Counted from the first letter of the stretch, positions 21,955 through 32,355 are shown. The stretch is 34,581 bases of DNA from Rhizopus sp. PT2906 (GCA_025529335.1 JAMYHX010000462.1:1-34581), one strand, 5' to 3'. Translations and numbers: made by a program. The notes: a model not told the origin generated them from the letters alone.

Positions 21955-23312
21955 TCATGTATATAAATCATAGTATTTAATCTTTACTGCTCCTGTAGCA
22001 CCCAAATGCCCTTCATGTCTTAAGAACAATGCCTTCATTTCACCATTCGACCAAAAGTTGATAGCATAAGAAAGTGTATTCATTGTGATTGGGTGTCCTC
22101 GAATGAAGCATCCACCAAAGTATATACGAGTCAGATTATGTTGCTTTGCGTTTAAATAGGCAATCTGTCCAATGTTATTGCTGACCATAAATAATAGGCT
22201 CTTTGCAATGTCTGGGGATTGAAATTTACCCTGTGCTTGCCGAACCCCCTTTTTGAACACTTTACCAAAGCTACTTGCTATACGTGTAGATTTTAATCCC
22301 AATTTTGAGTAATCTGATCCGTATATGTCCCCTACTAATAGGTCTACATTTCTATTATCACCTGTTTTCGACATTTCCAGCATATCTATGTATACAATTA
22401 TGAGTCATATATTCATATCATCTATCGCTCTCAGACAATACCGTCAAATGATGTTGCATCTGTTAATAGTGACATTAATCCCCACAGTGTACCTCCCCCA
22501 AGCTATTCATATTAATAAGCCTTTTTCTCTTTCTCGATCCGCTTACGGTCATACTTACCGAAGTACCACTAATGCGAGAAAATTCATCTGGACCTGTCAC
22601 CTTCAAGATACTTACGCCAGACCCAATATTCACCAACTATATATGATACATGTTGGTTCAATGTGTTGTGCTCTATACATTCTTACCATGTATGGATAGA
22701 GATCATTTGCCTTTTTCTCAAACTTCATTGGCTCGGGATCATGCTCATTATAGGTAAACACTTCATAGGGTATTTCTGTGATGAAAAAGTTTAATCCTAA
22801 CACAATGGATTAGTAATACAACTAAGGATATGGATCTATGTTATACCTGTAATAAGACAGTCCATCTCATCCTCTTTTTCAATTATTACGCCAGATAATC
22901 TTTCTTTCAACTTATCATAGAATAAGTGAGCTCCACCTCCCGTTGCTTTTAGTACGAGGTTATTGTTGTTATTACGCGGTTCAAGTCTGGCATCGGCCAT
23001 CAATGCAGCAACATAATCAATGCACTCGTCTATTTTCTCTGTTTCGAATTTCTTAAAGTGAAGTCTACCTCCTTTTCTATTTGCTGAAGAAGTAAAATAA
23101 ACTATTTTTGCCAAAGAACCGCCAATCTATAACAATAGAGAGTGGATGAGAAAGAGTTTGTAAATATGATGACATCGTACATCAATAGCCACATGGGCAA
23201 CATGTTCGTTTTGATTAGGTAAAACGATATCTCTTGTTTCGTGAGCAGCAAATGTAGCTTCAGAGACAGAAGCTCCATCAAGATTCATGATTGAAATTTT
23301 ATCTTTGTTCAT
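21955..23312 (-). CDS. Pantothenate kinase, eukaryotic type (363 aa)
   Basis: Six exons (23312-23181, 23126-22847, 22796-22687, 22636-22559, 22502-22442, 22385-21955) give 363 residues, the size of fungal PanK without a long N-terminal extension. The enzyme phosphorylates pantothenate, the first and usually rate-limiting step of coenzyme A synthesis, in the cytosol. The phosphate-binding motif IDIGGSLAK (about 43-51) is split by intron 1. Further family motifs are LKATGGGAHLF, EDEMDCLITGLNFF (region of the catalytic Glu), LVNIGSGVSILKV, ISGTSLGGGTLWGL, and the C-terminal IYFGGCFIRGHPITM and HEGHLGATGA. All motifs are intact. It is the likely single-copy type (CAB1/fumble family). The start is supported by the short charged leader before HVAHVAID. 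Its ATG lies 61 nt after the stop of the coiled-coil gene on the same strand. Confidence 0.95.
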
Positions 23313-23373
23313 GACTAAAGCGAAAAGAAAGAGACGGGGGGAGAATAACAGTGTGCGAATGTGTGTATGAGTT

Positions 23374-23742
23374 TTAATTTTTATTTAATCTTTGGAGATC
23401 TCTTTGTTTGTCTTCTATTTGCTTATTGAGAGATGCGATCTTATCATCCTTGTCCTTTATGAGTTTTGTCACTACATCTTGTCTGTTAGATTCATCCAAA
23501 AGCCCTTTACTTTCCAATTCTTCAACCAAATTCATCTTTCTTTCTGCTTTTTGATATAGCTCATCAAACATTTCTTGAACCTTTTTTTCAAGATTTAATA
23601 GATTTTCTTTTTCTTGTCTTTCTTTATGTAAATCATTCAATTGTTCTGTTTTATCCTTGACTTTGTCTCCTTCTTGTTGAATCTCTTGTTTGATTTCCTT
23701 GATTTGTAGTTCTAATCTCTGAATCTCTTGATTAAACGACAT
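23374..23742 (-). CDS. Small coiled-coil protein (122 aa)
   Basis: A single exon encodes a protein of Glu, Lys, Gln and Leu heptads almost end to end (for example IQRLELQIKEIKQEIQQE and KIASLNKQIEDKQRDLQRL). I chose the Met at 23742 (MSFNQEIQ); a Met 15 codons upstream adds a basic stretch that looks like leader. There are no signal peptide, membrane span or catalytic motif. Function is unknown; such proteins are often subunits of larger assemblies. Its stop is 61 nt upstream of the pantothenate kinase start, which is unusually close for two co-directional genes and leaves little room for a separate promoter. Confidence 0.7.
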   Translation of the reverse strand: MSFNQEIQRLELQIKEIKQEIQQEGDKVKDKTEQLNDLHKERQEKENLLNLEKKVQEMFDELYQKAERKMNLVEELESKGLLDESNRQDVVTKLIKDKDDKIASLNKQIEDKQRDLQRLNKN

Positions 23743-24087
23743 TTTGCTTCTTCTTTTTTTCGAGGTCACGGAAATAAAATGCAACACTTAAATTATCTGA
23801 GCTTTTTAAAAATGGTTATTTAACCCATTTTCTTGAACCACCCTTTGTCATTTCTTAAATATACATACATGATCTTTATATGTGCATTGACTTTTATAGA
23901 AAAAGGAGAAAGAGGAGGCAAATAATGCAGCATAAATTGATTAGAGAGTGTTACAACCATTTATCAATAGAGAGAGAGAGAGATGATTATAGTATCCGCT
24001 TTATTGCTTTATTTAGTCTATAATAAAAACAATTACTACTATTTAAAATAATGTTATTATTATCCCCTTTTTTTATTTGCTTTAGAA
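23743..24087. other. Divergent promoter with GA repeat
   Basis: This separates the coiled-coil gene (minus) from the Tvp15-like gene (plus). It contains an (AG)n microsatellite at about 23969-23983. No gene was seen. Confidence 0.5.
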
Positions 24088-24677
24088 ATGCTTTCAAGAT
24101 CAAGAGTAGAGCGCATTATCTGTTTAATTTTAAATGCAGTTAATATCCTTTTAGACCTTTTCATTATTGTCACTATCGTATTCAAATGTTTACATGGTGA
24201 TTTTGCAGCAATAGTGATGGGTATCTATGGCATGTAAGCAAAAAAAAAAAAAAAAAAAAAAAGATATTTATGCTCATTATACTCAAGTATCATGGCTGGT
24301 TTATTGATCATAAATGAGCTACAAGAAATCAAATATTCAATCATTTATTTCTATTTTCTAACTACACACAGAGGAAGAGGATTCATCATGATATTGTATG
24401 CATGAGTTTAAATATACATACTCTACTCACTCTTATATATATATATAGCTTTGGATGCTTAGTACTTGATGTCAATATTATAAATATCGTAGCAGGAACA
24501 TTGGTATTAGCTACAGGTTTATTATATATTATTCTGTCATTTCTACCCAATTTTCCTCAGCCACAACCACTATATGTTAATTGGAGAAATTGGAATGATA
24601 TTTCTGCTGAAGGATTAGATCTATCTCGCTCAAGGAACAACAATACACAGCCAATCGTACGTAACATTGTTCTCTAG
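24088..24677 (+). CDS. Tvp15/COPI-associated-like membrane protein (160 aa)
   Basis: Three exons (24088-24233, 24288-24395, 24449-24677) give 160 residues. Four hydrophobic segments are visible: IICLILNAVNILLDLFIIVT, the stretch from FAAIVMGIYGI to about LLII, GFIMIFFGCLVLDV, and NIVAGTLVLATGLLYIILSF. The THRGRGFIMIFFGC segment matches the central GRG-FYI-G pattern I recall for the COPI-associated family (PF08507), which includes the yeast Golgi protein Tvp15. A Golgi or late-Golgi membrane protein is therefore likely, with a hydrophilic C-tail containing SRSRNNN. Intron 1 carries a 23-A run a few bases after its donor. The family match is moderate; the gene model is good. Confidence 0.65.
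24240..24262. repeat. A23 homopolymer in an intron
   Basis: A run of 23 A begins right after the donor (GTAAGC) of intron 1 of the Tvp15-like gene. Confidence 0.9.
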
Positions 24678-24815
24678 TTTGGCACCTTTTTAACCTCTTT
24701 TTATTATATAGAATGAAATGCATCAAAGACTACCTGTATAGAGCTTTTATTTTTATTATTATTATTGTTTTAATCAACCTAGCACACTGTGAGTTAAAGA
24801 AGATGAGAAGAAGAA

Positions 24816-27059
24816 CTACACTTCTACCTTCACTGTTGAATAAATATGCTGTATAAAGACATATGCACTCAAGAAACCAAGTGTGCCTGTACATAGCCCT
24901 AATAAACTACAGCTCATCAATAGATGAACAATGTAAATAAAACTACCAAGCCCTTGAAGAGGTGAATGTTGCATAAAATAAAATACACCATAACTATAAG
25001 CATTGTCAGCTTACTATGTCATTACTTTTCTTTTGTTAAACTTACATAAACATGTAAATGGCAGAAGATCCACCAATCATGAACGATTGCCACCACCAAA
25101 GATAATCTTCTGTGCATAATTGTAAAAATACCAAGATAATAGTGATAGCTGAAGTAGTTGCCGGTAGGCATGTCATACACTGTATCGTATAATTGATAGA
25201 TAGCATAAATTCTCCTTTGATAGATGAAGACAGGTAGTCATGCCAATTCAAATAGATGACTGAAAACGGTATGACACCACCTAGGATCACTCTGTTGTTA
25301 TTTGATTTAGCAAAACATGCCTACGAGAAATATATACACTTGCCTAATAAAGTTGAGTTGATACCATCGCTTGGCAGGTATCATCCTAGGAATTTGTGTA
25401 GTCCTTGATGGGTACTCAATTCTATCCTTTCTTTCACCCAAATAAGATCCTAATAAAGTCAAAGGCACTGCCAAACAGATATCTAAAGAAATGAGCGACA
25501 GCCAGCCATTAAAAGAGATGGCAAGTGAAGATTGCTGAGTCCATGCGAGGATACTGATAATAAACAAGACACACAAGAAAATGCTTGGAACGATACTTGA
25601 TGTCTACAAAATATTTACTAGTCAAATCATTTCATAAAACTACAAACCTTACCAGAAGGCTGTTGAGTACCCATGCTTTGCCCCTAAACACTTTATAGAC
25701 CCTAGCACTCCAATACCCAGCAGGAAAACTGAAAAGCACAAATGCTGTTAATACTCCTTCCCATATCCGTTGCACATACTAACCTTCCAAGCAAAAATAA
25801 AGCAGTAGCCCGTCGGGTGAGCAAAGTGGGCTCGGCTGGGTGATACCATCCCATGTACAGCGCTGTGAGGATGCCAAGAGCGATCACCAATAATTGGATA
25901 CCAGTTCCCATTAATGGCGTTAATAAGCCGCCATAAACAGGTCTTCTGAACACATCTCGATAGATCAACTTCCATCCAACATAATCCTCTACGTCGTCAT
26001 ATACCTTTTTGTCTTTCAGTTTTCTTTATTACGTTTCTTTCTTCTTTTTCTTTTATACCTTGATATCTTTATCATTTTGGTTTGAATTGCTTCGACGATG
26101 TCTTGTCTTGAACAAGATAAATCCCACCATGGACCATGATATAATTGTGACAATCATACTGTTTATGGATGCATAAAGATGTCTTTCCGGATTAGGTGAT
26201 AATAAGAAGGTGTCCCAGCGATTATTGACGTTGTTCACTTGCTTCCATCTGACTGAGTAAGTATATGATACTGTAGATCTTCGTTCGACAATCTTTTGAT
26301 GATCATAATCTACATTCTTCTTTGTGCACTCTCCTTCTGAAATACTAAAGACAAATGAGCCCAATAATACTCAAAACGATGGTCTGTTCTTACGAATCTG
26401 GATAAATTTCAAACCCCATAATGCGATATCTTCCTGCATTGTTAATATCATAAAGTATTTGTATAACAACGTGATTATTGAGATAGTATGCATTGCCGTT
26501 CTTGAATCCTAATGGAAATCCTATCCTGTACTTATGCTCTGGCTCTTCATTGGTATAGGATACAGTGGCACCAGGCATACCGTCTAATTCCCTGTAGATA
26601 TTCTTTGATTTATGCCAATGTAGAGTATTTTTTTATATGCACTCTTACCATTCAACTTGATATTCATCTCGTATCAAGTCACCCAACAGGATGGCATCCT
26701 CCACTTTGAGAGATTGTCTACATAGTAATTTACATTCTTGATCCTCGAGTACGTTAATCTAAAACTGATGAGTAAACTAGAGAGAATCCTTTGTTGCAAC
26801 CCGATATTACTTTATAGTTGCTCTGAGTCAGTCTATCCCCTCTGAGATCTTGATCATATACAAGTAAACTCTTCTTTCTTGGAGATGATGTAGGACAGAT
26901 GAAAGGTAATGACTGAATACTGTATGTCAATGGATTTTTTAAAGAAAATATCTTATTATAGTAAAGTGGTATCGTCTCTCCTGGTCTATAACCTTCTTGG
27001 CTGAAGGCGAGTATAGACTGGAAAAGAAGAAGAAGACTAAAAATGACTTTATAAGTCAT
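24816..27059 (-). CDS. TM9SF/EMP70 nonaspanin (607 aa)
   Basis: Nine exons (27059-26811, 26758-26649, 26591-26394, 26344-26059, 26004-25784, 25728-25653, 25603-25344, 25291-25046, 24993-24816) total 607 residues, within the family range. Features in order: a signal peptide; YRPGETIPLYYNKI; the luminal domain with DQECKLLC and the NYKINVLEDQE block; the first span after NPERHLYASINSMIVTI; the cytosolic DDVEDYVGWKLIYRDVFR motif; then the multispan bundle with GSYLGERK, IPRMIPAKRWY and LCTEDYLWWWQSFMIGG. The C-terminus is IYSTVKVEV, like the K-x-D/E Golgi-retention ending of the family. TM9SF proteins work in Golgi/endosome sorting and adhesion. Intron 7 is a GC-AG intron. The intron 5 junction is uncertain: the canonical in-frame splice shortens one membrane span by several residues compared with relatives. 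Confidence 0.9.
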
Positions 27060-27223
27060 TGTGGGCTGGTTTAACGAATAAATATAAAAAGATACCGATA
27101 TTTTTGGTTAAACCAACTAGGGCCAAAAGAGGCTGAATCACTGTATCACCTTGGCAACAAAAAATATTTAATACCCTCAGCCCTTATTCTTTTCCTTTTT
27201 TTTCCTCTTTATTATCTTTCAGA
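27060..27223. promoter_or_regulatory. Bidirectional promoter with inverted repeat
   Basis: The 164 nt between the TM9SF and MARVEL genes, which diverge, must hold both promoters. TGGTTTAAC (27067-27075) and its exact reverse complement GTTAAACCA (27107-27115) flank an AT-rich core with AATATAAAAA. This could be a pair of factor sites, but that is inference. Confidence 0.4.
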
Positions 27224-28214
27224 ATGAGCAAATTCAATCTAGAAGTTCCTGTAGATTTATCAGAAAAGACATCGAATCGATTAGACACTGCTAAAAAGGT
27301 GCTTCATTTGATCACATTGGCTACTACTCTATTGACAATCTGCGTCGTTGCTCCATTGATTGCGACGGAGGCACGTTATTTGGTAAGTAAAGATGACATA
27401 ATGAAGAAATACAGTTATTAATATATCATTAGGGTGGTGGTAAACCAGCTCCTAATTATACTTTATTTGTATGTATCTTCAGTCTTCCTATTCCATTCTT
27501 CTTGGTCTATTTCCCTTATATGTACGAACATCATAACAAGTTCAGAAAGCCTGGTAAATTCTGTATGAAAAACCGTACCAATTTGATATTCTGTGGTTTC
27601 AACTCTTTTCTTTGGGCCACTGCTGGTATCGCTACTGCAGTACACTCTAATGATTCTTCCAATTGTGCTGTGGATAGTAGCTTACGGAAGACATATGGTG
27701 ATTCATATGTTAGTGCTTGGGGAACACAGGTATATCTTAAAAAAAAAAAAAAAAAACAATAGTAATAATAGATAAAGTAACATCCAATGGTTAGTGTAAC
27801 CTCGCTAAAGTCACCACTGCATTTGTTTGGATTACCTGTCTTATTTGGGTATCGACTTTGTTATGTACTGTGATTGCATTTTGGAAAGAAAAGCAGGATA
27901 TTCAACAACGACTGAAGGAGCATAGAATGAGTAAGCAAACCAAATTAGAAGAGGATCCTCCTGCTGGATATACTAGACCTGCTTATCAAGAAGACGATCA
28001 TTATCAACATGAAAGTTCACCTTTCAATGACCCTGTTCAGTATCAACAGCCTCAATACCAGCCACACCCTCCTTATGATGGCCACAATGTAGGTCAATAT
28101 CAGCCTACGAACCAATACCATACTAGTCCACCAGTACAATTTTCCCCCATGCCCACTCCTCAGCATGTGATGCCTACCCCAGAACAAGCACATTATAATG
28201 CTCATAACTTTTAA
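27224..28214 (+). CDS. MARVEL-type four-span membrane protein (291 aa)
   Basis: Three exons (27224-27382, 27433-27729, 27795-28214) give 291 residues. Four hydrophobic segments occur: about 28-50 (LHLITLATTLLTICVVAPLI), 63-80 (FVCIFSLPIPFFLVYFPY), 101-118 (IFCGFNSFLWATAGIATA) and 159-182 (TTAFVWITCLIWVSTLLCTV). The loop between spans 3 and 4 ends WGTQCNLAKVTTAF, the Cys-containing motif typical of fungal MARVEL proteins. The cytosolic tail of about 110 residues is rich in Pro, Gln, Tyr and His (YQQPQYQPHPPY), a likely platform for SH3 or WW partners. MARVEL proteins organise plasma-membrane or vesicle domains. Intron 2 contains an A18 run. The substrate or partner is unknown. Confidence 0.8.
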
Positions 28215-28555
28215 TATTTTTCTATATAATGTTATCTCTTGTATATTCTATTTTCTTATTGTAAATGATAAACTTTTATTTTTGGTATTACGGACCTTAA
28301 ATTATTCTATTTTTATCAAAGGTCCTTTCGTCATAGTCAGGTACACCAAGACATTCTTTGACATCAAAAAGGTGAAATATTATGATTGGAGCATAATAAA
28401 AATAGCTTCTCTTGGCATACGCCCTTCTACCTTTACTATCCTATAAGGTATCAAAGTTGCTGAACTATCAGCGCCAACAAAAGAAGTAAAATGATGTCAA
28501 GATATTCGTAAACCGTCACCATTTTCTTTTTTTCTTTTTTCTCTTTCTTGTAGAG
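28215..28555. other. Intergenic
   Basis: This holds the 3' region of the MARVEL gene and the 5' region of the MCUR1-like gene, including the pyrimidine tract TTTTCTTTTTTTCTTTTTTC ending in TTGTAG just before the ATG, which may be a 5'-UTR intron acceptor. The plus ORF at 28198-28446 has no recognisable features. Confidence 0.5.
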
Positions 28556-29415
28556 ATGAACCTTTCAAAAAAGCTATGGACATTAAGTAATAAAAAATAA
28601 ATAAGCTCTAGAGATTGTGACAATTGAACATGTTAAACTATAGATTATCGACTTTATTCATTCATCAATACTACAAGAAGATTAAGAACAAGGGCTGCAT
28701 CAAAGCCAGATCCTAAACTAAACATGCCATACTTTGATGCCGAAAGATTCGCTCGTTTATTAGAAAAAGAAGGATTTTCGGCAATACAGGCTAATACTAT
28801 CATTCACGCCCTAGATGATGTAGTTGAAGAAAGGTAAAGTTATTATTATACAGCCTATATTTTAACCCTCTTCTAGTACCATCAATGTGACAAGCAACTT
28901 GGTGAGTAAAGCAGATCAGGAAAAGGTAAAATTCATTGTCTTTTTTTTTTTGCTTTTACAAAGTTTATCATGTTTAGACCATTGAACGATACAAGCAAGA
29001 CTTTGTAAAACTTAAAAATGAAATACAAGCGATGGAAAGAAGGGATGTGGAGGAAGTCAAATTTGCCAACGAGAGACTAAAAGGAGAGATTGAAAAACTG
29101 AAAAAGATACTAAGAGAAGAAATTACACGCAGTCAAGCAGGTGTTCGATTAGATCTAAACTTGGACAAGGGACGTATTAGAGATGAATCTGTTGAACAGC
29201 ATAATAGATTACAAGAAACAGACACTAAAATTGAAAATGAGATACAGGCATTAAAAAGACAGATGGAAACAATCAAACTACAGATATTACAGTACATGAT
29301 CGGCACCATCACGGGTGCTGGTACTTTAGTGCTGGGTAAGAACTATCAAACCATTGAAATCATAATCTGACCGTCCTATTATTATCTTTTAGGCTACATC
29401 CACTTCTTTAGCTAA
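28556..29415 (+). CDS. MCUR1/CCDC90/Fmp32-type mitochondrial protein (216 aa)
   Basis: Five exons (28556-28586, 28644-28833, 28877-28925, 28978-29335, 29393-29415) join in frame. The short first exon is decisive: it gives a mitochondrial presequence (MNLSKKLWTLNYRLYSFI, then TTRRLRTRAAS), whereas the ATG at 28630 is out of frame. The body matches the CCDC90 family (PF07798): PYFDAERFARLLEKEGFS near the head domain, a long coiled coil, and VRLDLNLDKGRIRDE with the E-I-TLKxQxE-type repeat (IENEIQALKRQMETIKLQI). A single C-terminal span (MIGTITGAGTLVLGYIHFFS) anchors it in the inner mitochondrial membrane. Relatives regulate the calcium uniporter in animals (MCUR1) or affect proline metabolism and cytochrome oxidase in yeast (Fmp32). 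Which of these applies here cannot be told. Confidence 0.88.
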
Positions 29416-29703
29416 CCGTGGGAAATTTAGCTGCCATGGGAAAATGCATTAGACGCGACTTTACCATATACCATTCAATTTTATAACATAAAGCACTCAT
29501 TGATTTCACTTTAAATATTATAAAAGACAAGTGAATAAAGTTGGTTAGTAAAATACTTTCCATAAACACTGAATGCATAACACTTACTGCTTTTACTCAT
29601 CTGATGACTAAAAATCAAGTTCCGTAATGCACAAAAATAAGCTCGTCCTTTTTTGAGTTTTTTTTCTTTTTTTTTTCTTTTTCATTTCCATACTTTTTAA
29701 AAG

Positions 29704-31019
29704 ATGCTCAGAAACTTGGTTAGTCCTGCTATCGTTAGACCTTTGACTCGTAGCAAGCTCACAGCTAGAGCTTTCTCTACTTCCTTCGTTCAAAGACGTA
29801 AACATTCAATAAAAATAGACGCGTCTAGAGTTCTTATCAATTTCAATATAGAGGCTACTTCTACCAATGACTCTGGTTATACTCATATCTTGACAGAAAC
29901 AAGAGACAAGGTTGGATTGATCACCTTGAACCGTCCAAAAGCATTGAATGCGTTGTGCAGTGACTTATTCCATGAAGTCAATGATGCTCTTGACAAGTAT
30001 GATGCTGATGACAATATTGGTGCTATCGTCATCACTGGTTCTCAAAAGGCTTTTGCTGGTAAGTAAAATCTCTTATTCTGTTATACACTATTCACCCCTC
30101 TCTCTTTCTCTCTTTCTCTCGATGAAAGCTGGTGCTGATATTAAGGAAATGAAGGACTTCAAGTATGTTGATACTTACAAGAAGAACTTCTTGGGTCACT
30201 GGGCTCATATGGTTGACATCAGCAAGCCAATCATTGCTGCTGTCAACGGCTATGCTGTAAGTTACACACATATGATATAGCCAGTGATCTTGACAATATT
30301 ATTTTATTTTATTTTTAGCTCGGTGGTGGTTGTGAATTGGCCATGATGTGTGATGTATGATCTATAGTTCTTATTATTTCACTGTATCTCATATTTTCTC
30401 TTAGATCATTTATGCTGGTGAAAAAGCTGTTTTCGGTCAGCCTGAAATTAAGTTGGGTATTATTCCTGGTGCTGGTGGTACTCAACGTCTTGTGAAAGCT
30501 GTCGGTAAATCCAAGGCCATGGAAATGGTCTTGACTGGCTCCTTCAACTTGAATGCTCAAGAAGCTTTGCAATCCGGTAAGAGAGAGAAAAAAAGGAAAG
30601 ATATATCAAAAGAAAGCCCCTAATCACGTATTACTTTATATATAGGCCTTGTTAGCAAGGTTTTGCCTGCCGAGAATCTTGTTGATGAAGCTGTCAAGAC
30701 TGGTAATGTTATTGCCAGCATGAGTCAGCCTTCCGTTCGCATGGCTAAGGAGCTTATCAACAAATGTAAGTGTGGCTATCTAGGTTATCGTACACACACA
30801 CACCTTGCCTAACTTTAAAATTATGTGTAGCATTTGAAGTATCTCTTTCTTCCGGTTTGCGCTGGGAACGTATCCTCTTCCAATCTCTTTTTGGAACTGT
30901 AAGTTAATTCATATAAAATATATCAAAAATACTAAAATTTAAACTAAAAATAGGCTGATCAAATTGAAGGCATGAGTGCTTTTGCTGAAAAGAGAGCCGC
31001 CAAATTCACTCATAAATAA
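29704..31019 (+). CDS. Enoyl-CoA hydratase, mitochondrial (296 aa)
   Basis: Eight exons (29704-29797, 29852-30058, 30129-30256, 30319-30354, 30405-30576, 30646-30765, 30831-30898, 30954-31019) sum to 297 codons. It hydrates 2-trans-enoyl-CoA to 3-hydroxyacyl-CoA in beta-oxidation. The N-terminus (MLRNLVSPAIVRPLTRSKLT, then RAFSTSF) is a mitochondrial presequence. Crotonase motifs are intact: LNRPKALNAL, the oxyanion segment AGADIKEM, LGGGCELAMMCD with Glu149, and GQPEIKLGIIPGAGGTQRL with Glu169. The two Glu are 20 residues apart, as in rat Glu144/Glu164. Intron 1 (54 nt) has no stop and keeps frame if retained, adding 18 residues at the presequence boundary; I favour splicing because GTAAAC and AATATAG are good sites and relatives lack that insert. 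Intron 2 carries a CT-rich microsatellite. Confidence 0.95.
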
Positions 31020-31090
31020 AAGTTTTATACCTTTTGAACATGACACGCAAAAAGACGTGCTATTTTTATTTTAATAAAGAAATGGATAAG
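31020..31090. other. Short convergent 3' gap
   Basis: Only 71 nt separate the stops of the hydratase and the FAS1 gene, which converge, so their 3' UTRs probably overlap. Confidence 0.6.
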
Positions 31091-32279
31091 TTAGGCAGTA
31101 GCATTAGTGATGTTAAGAGGGCGATCAATGATATGCATGATGCCGTTATTGAAGAGAATGTTGGATCGAATGACTTTGGCAGTACCGTTCAATGTAATTT
31201 GAGAACTAGTGGCATTAACAGAAGCTGGCAAGGTGGCATTATTGTTGAAGGTGGTCAGATTGAATTCACCGTTATTGATTGTAGCATTTTGAGTAAAGTT
31301 GGTAGTAAAATAAAGACCATAGACGATGTGAGAAAGCGCCAATTGTCTGAGAGTGTCATTGTTCATACCCTCAGCTTGTGACAACTGGAATGATTTCGAA
31401 TCAGGAGCAAAGATGGTAAACTAGTCATAAAAAGACAATCAGTCTCTGTTCAAAAAAATAAGTCTAATACTTACATTGGTGGCATTATTTAAAGTTTCAT
31501 TCAACATTGGATACCTGTGTAAGGCTTCGGCAAGGTAAGAAACATTTCTGACTTTGGGAATTACAACAGATGGTTCCAAAGGAGGAATGAGCACTATAGC
31601 ATATTATTAGTTTTAGAATACATATATGTGGTGTATACTTGCCAGATTGAATAATGTTTACATGGCCATTTGTTGCATTCAAATCCTTATTAATGACAGT
31701 AGAGGAATTCACACCGTTACCAACGCGGAATCTGAGATACTGGGCATTCGTATCCAACCAGGTTTGATTCGTAGCATTTTCATAAGTGGCATTAGGTTGG
31801 ATAAGAAGAGGCAAAGTTGAATTGATGTAGTGGTTGATGCTACTGTTGCTCAGCATAGAGAATGCAACTGTGACATTGCCCGTGGTCAAGTTGGTCAATA
31901 AGAAGCTTTCATTGACTATATGATACTGAAGGACATCAAGTACTGTCACATTGTGGTAAGACCAGTTAGCAGGAGGATACTCCGAAGTAGAGCTGATGTT
32001 GTGAGCACGATTATAGGATCTGTAGGCTCTGGAAACCATGTTGAGTGTATTGTCATTAGGGACAAACACTGTCAAATTAGCAGTAGAGTTGGATAAAAGA
32101 TCAATTACAGGTCTGTAGCCATCATCAGAGTTCAAGAGATTAATAAAGCGAGCAGTATGAAGAGTACGGTTATTTGTACTCAAGAGTTCAAAAATAGTCG
32201 CATTGGGTGTCGTTTCATTTTGAGCAAAAACTGCTAAAGCAGCAAAAAGCGCAATTGCAAGATACTGAATAGCTTTCAT
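31091..32279 (-). CDS. Secreted fasciclin (FAS1) protein, two domains (361 aa)
   Basis: Three exons (32279-31643, 31593-31475, 31420-31091) give 361 residues. A signal peptide (MKAIQYLAIALFAALAVFA) is followed by two FAS1 domains. The first has LTVFVPNDNTLNMV, VLDVLQYHIVN and GHVNIIQSVLIPP. The second has FTIFAPDSKSFQLS, LRQLALSHIVYG and NGIMHIIDRP. Asn-x-Ser/Thr sites are abundant, so it is probably heavily glycosylated. FAS1 domains mediate adhesion at cell surfaces and in walls. The protein ends right after the second domain (NITNATA) with no hydrophobic GPI-anchor signal, so it should be secreted or wall-bound in another way. Intron 1 is a GC-AG intron (GCAAGT); its GT alternative would break the frame. 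Confidence 0.9.
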
Positions 32280-32348
32280 TAAAGTTGATACAGAAAAAGA
32301 GAATAGGGATAGAAAAACAATGTCTCTTTATTCAAAACCCTTTGTTGC

Positions 32349-32355
32349 TTTTATA
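32349..32355 (-). promoter_or_regulatory. TATA box of the FAS1 gene
   Basis: TATAAAA on the minus strand lies about 70 nt upstream of the ATG at 32279, followed by a C/T-rich leader. This is a plausible core promoter. Confidence 0.45.

Noticed and set aside
22325..22699. 124-codon plus-strand ORF
   Set aside because: It is antisense to pantothenate kinase exons 3-6, which show all family motifs.
28630..28717. ATG at 28630 (MLNYRLSTLF) as start of the MCUR1-like gene
   Set aside because: It is out of frame with the body. The exon at 28556-28586 splices in frame and gives a proper presequence.
31034..31381. 115-codon plus-strand ORF after the hydratase
   Set aside because: It is antisense to the second FAS1 domain.
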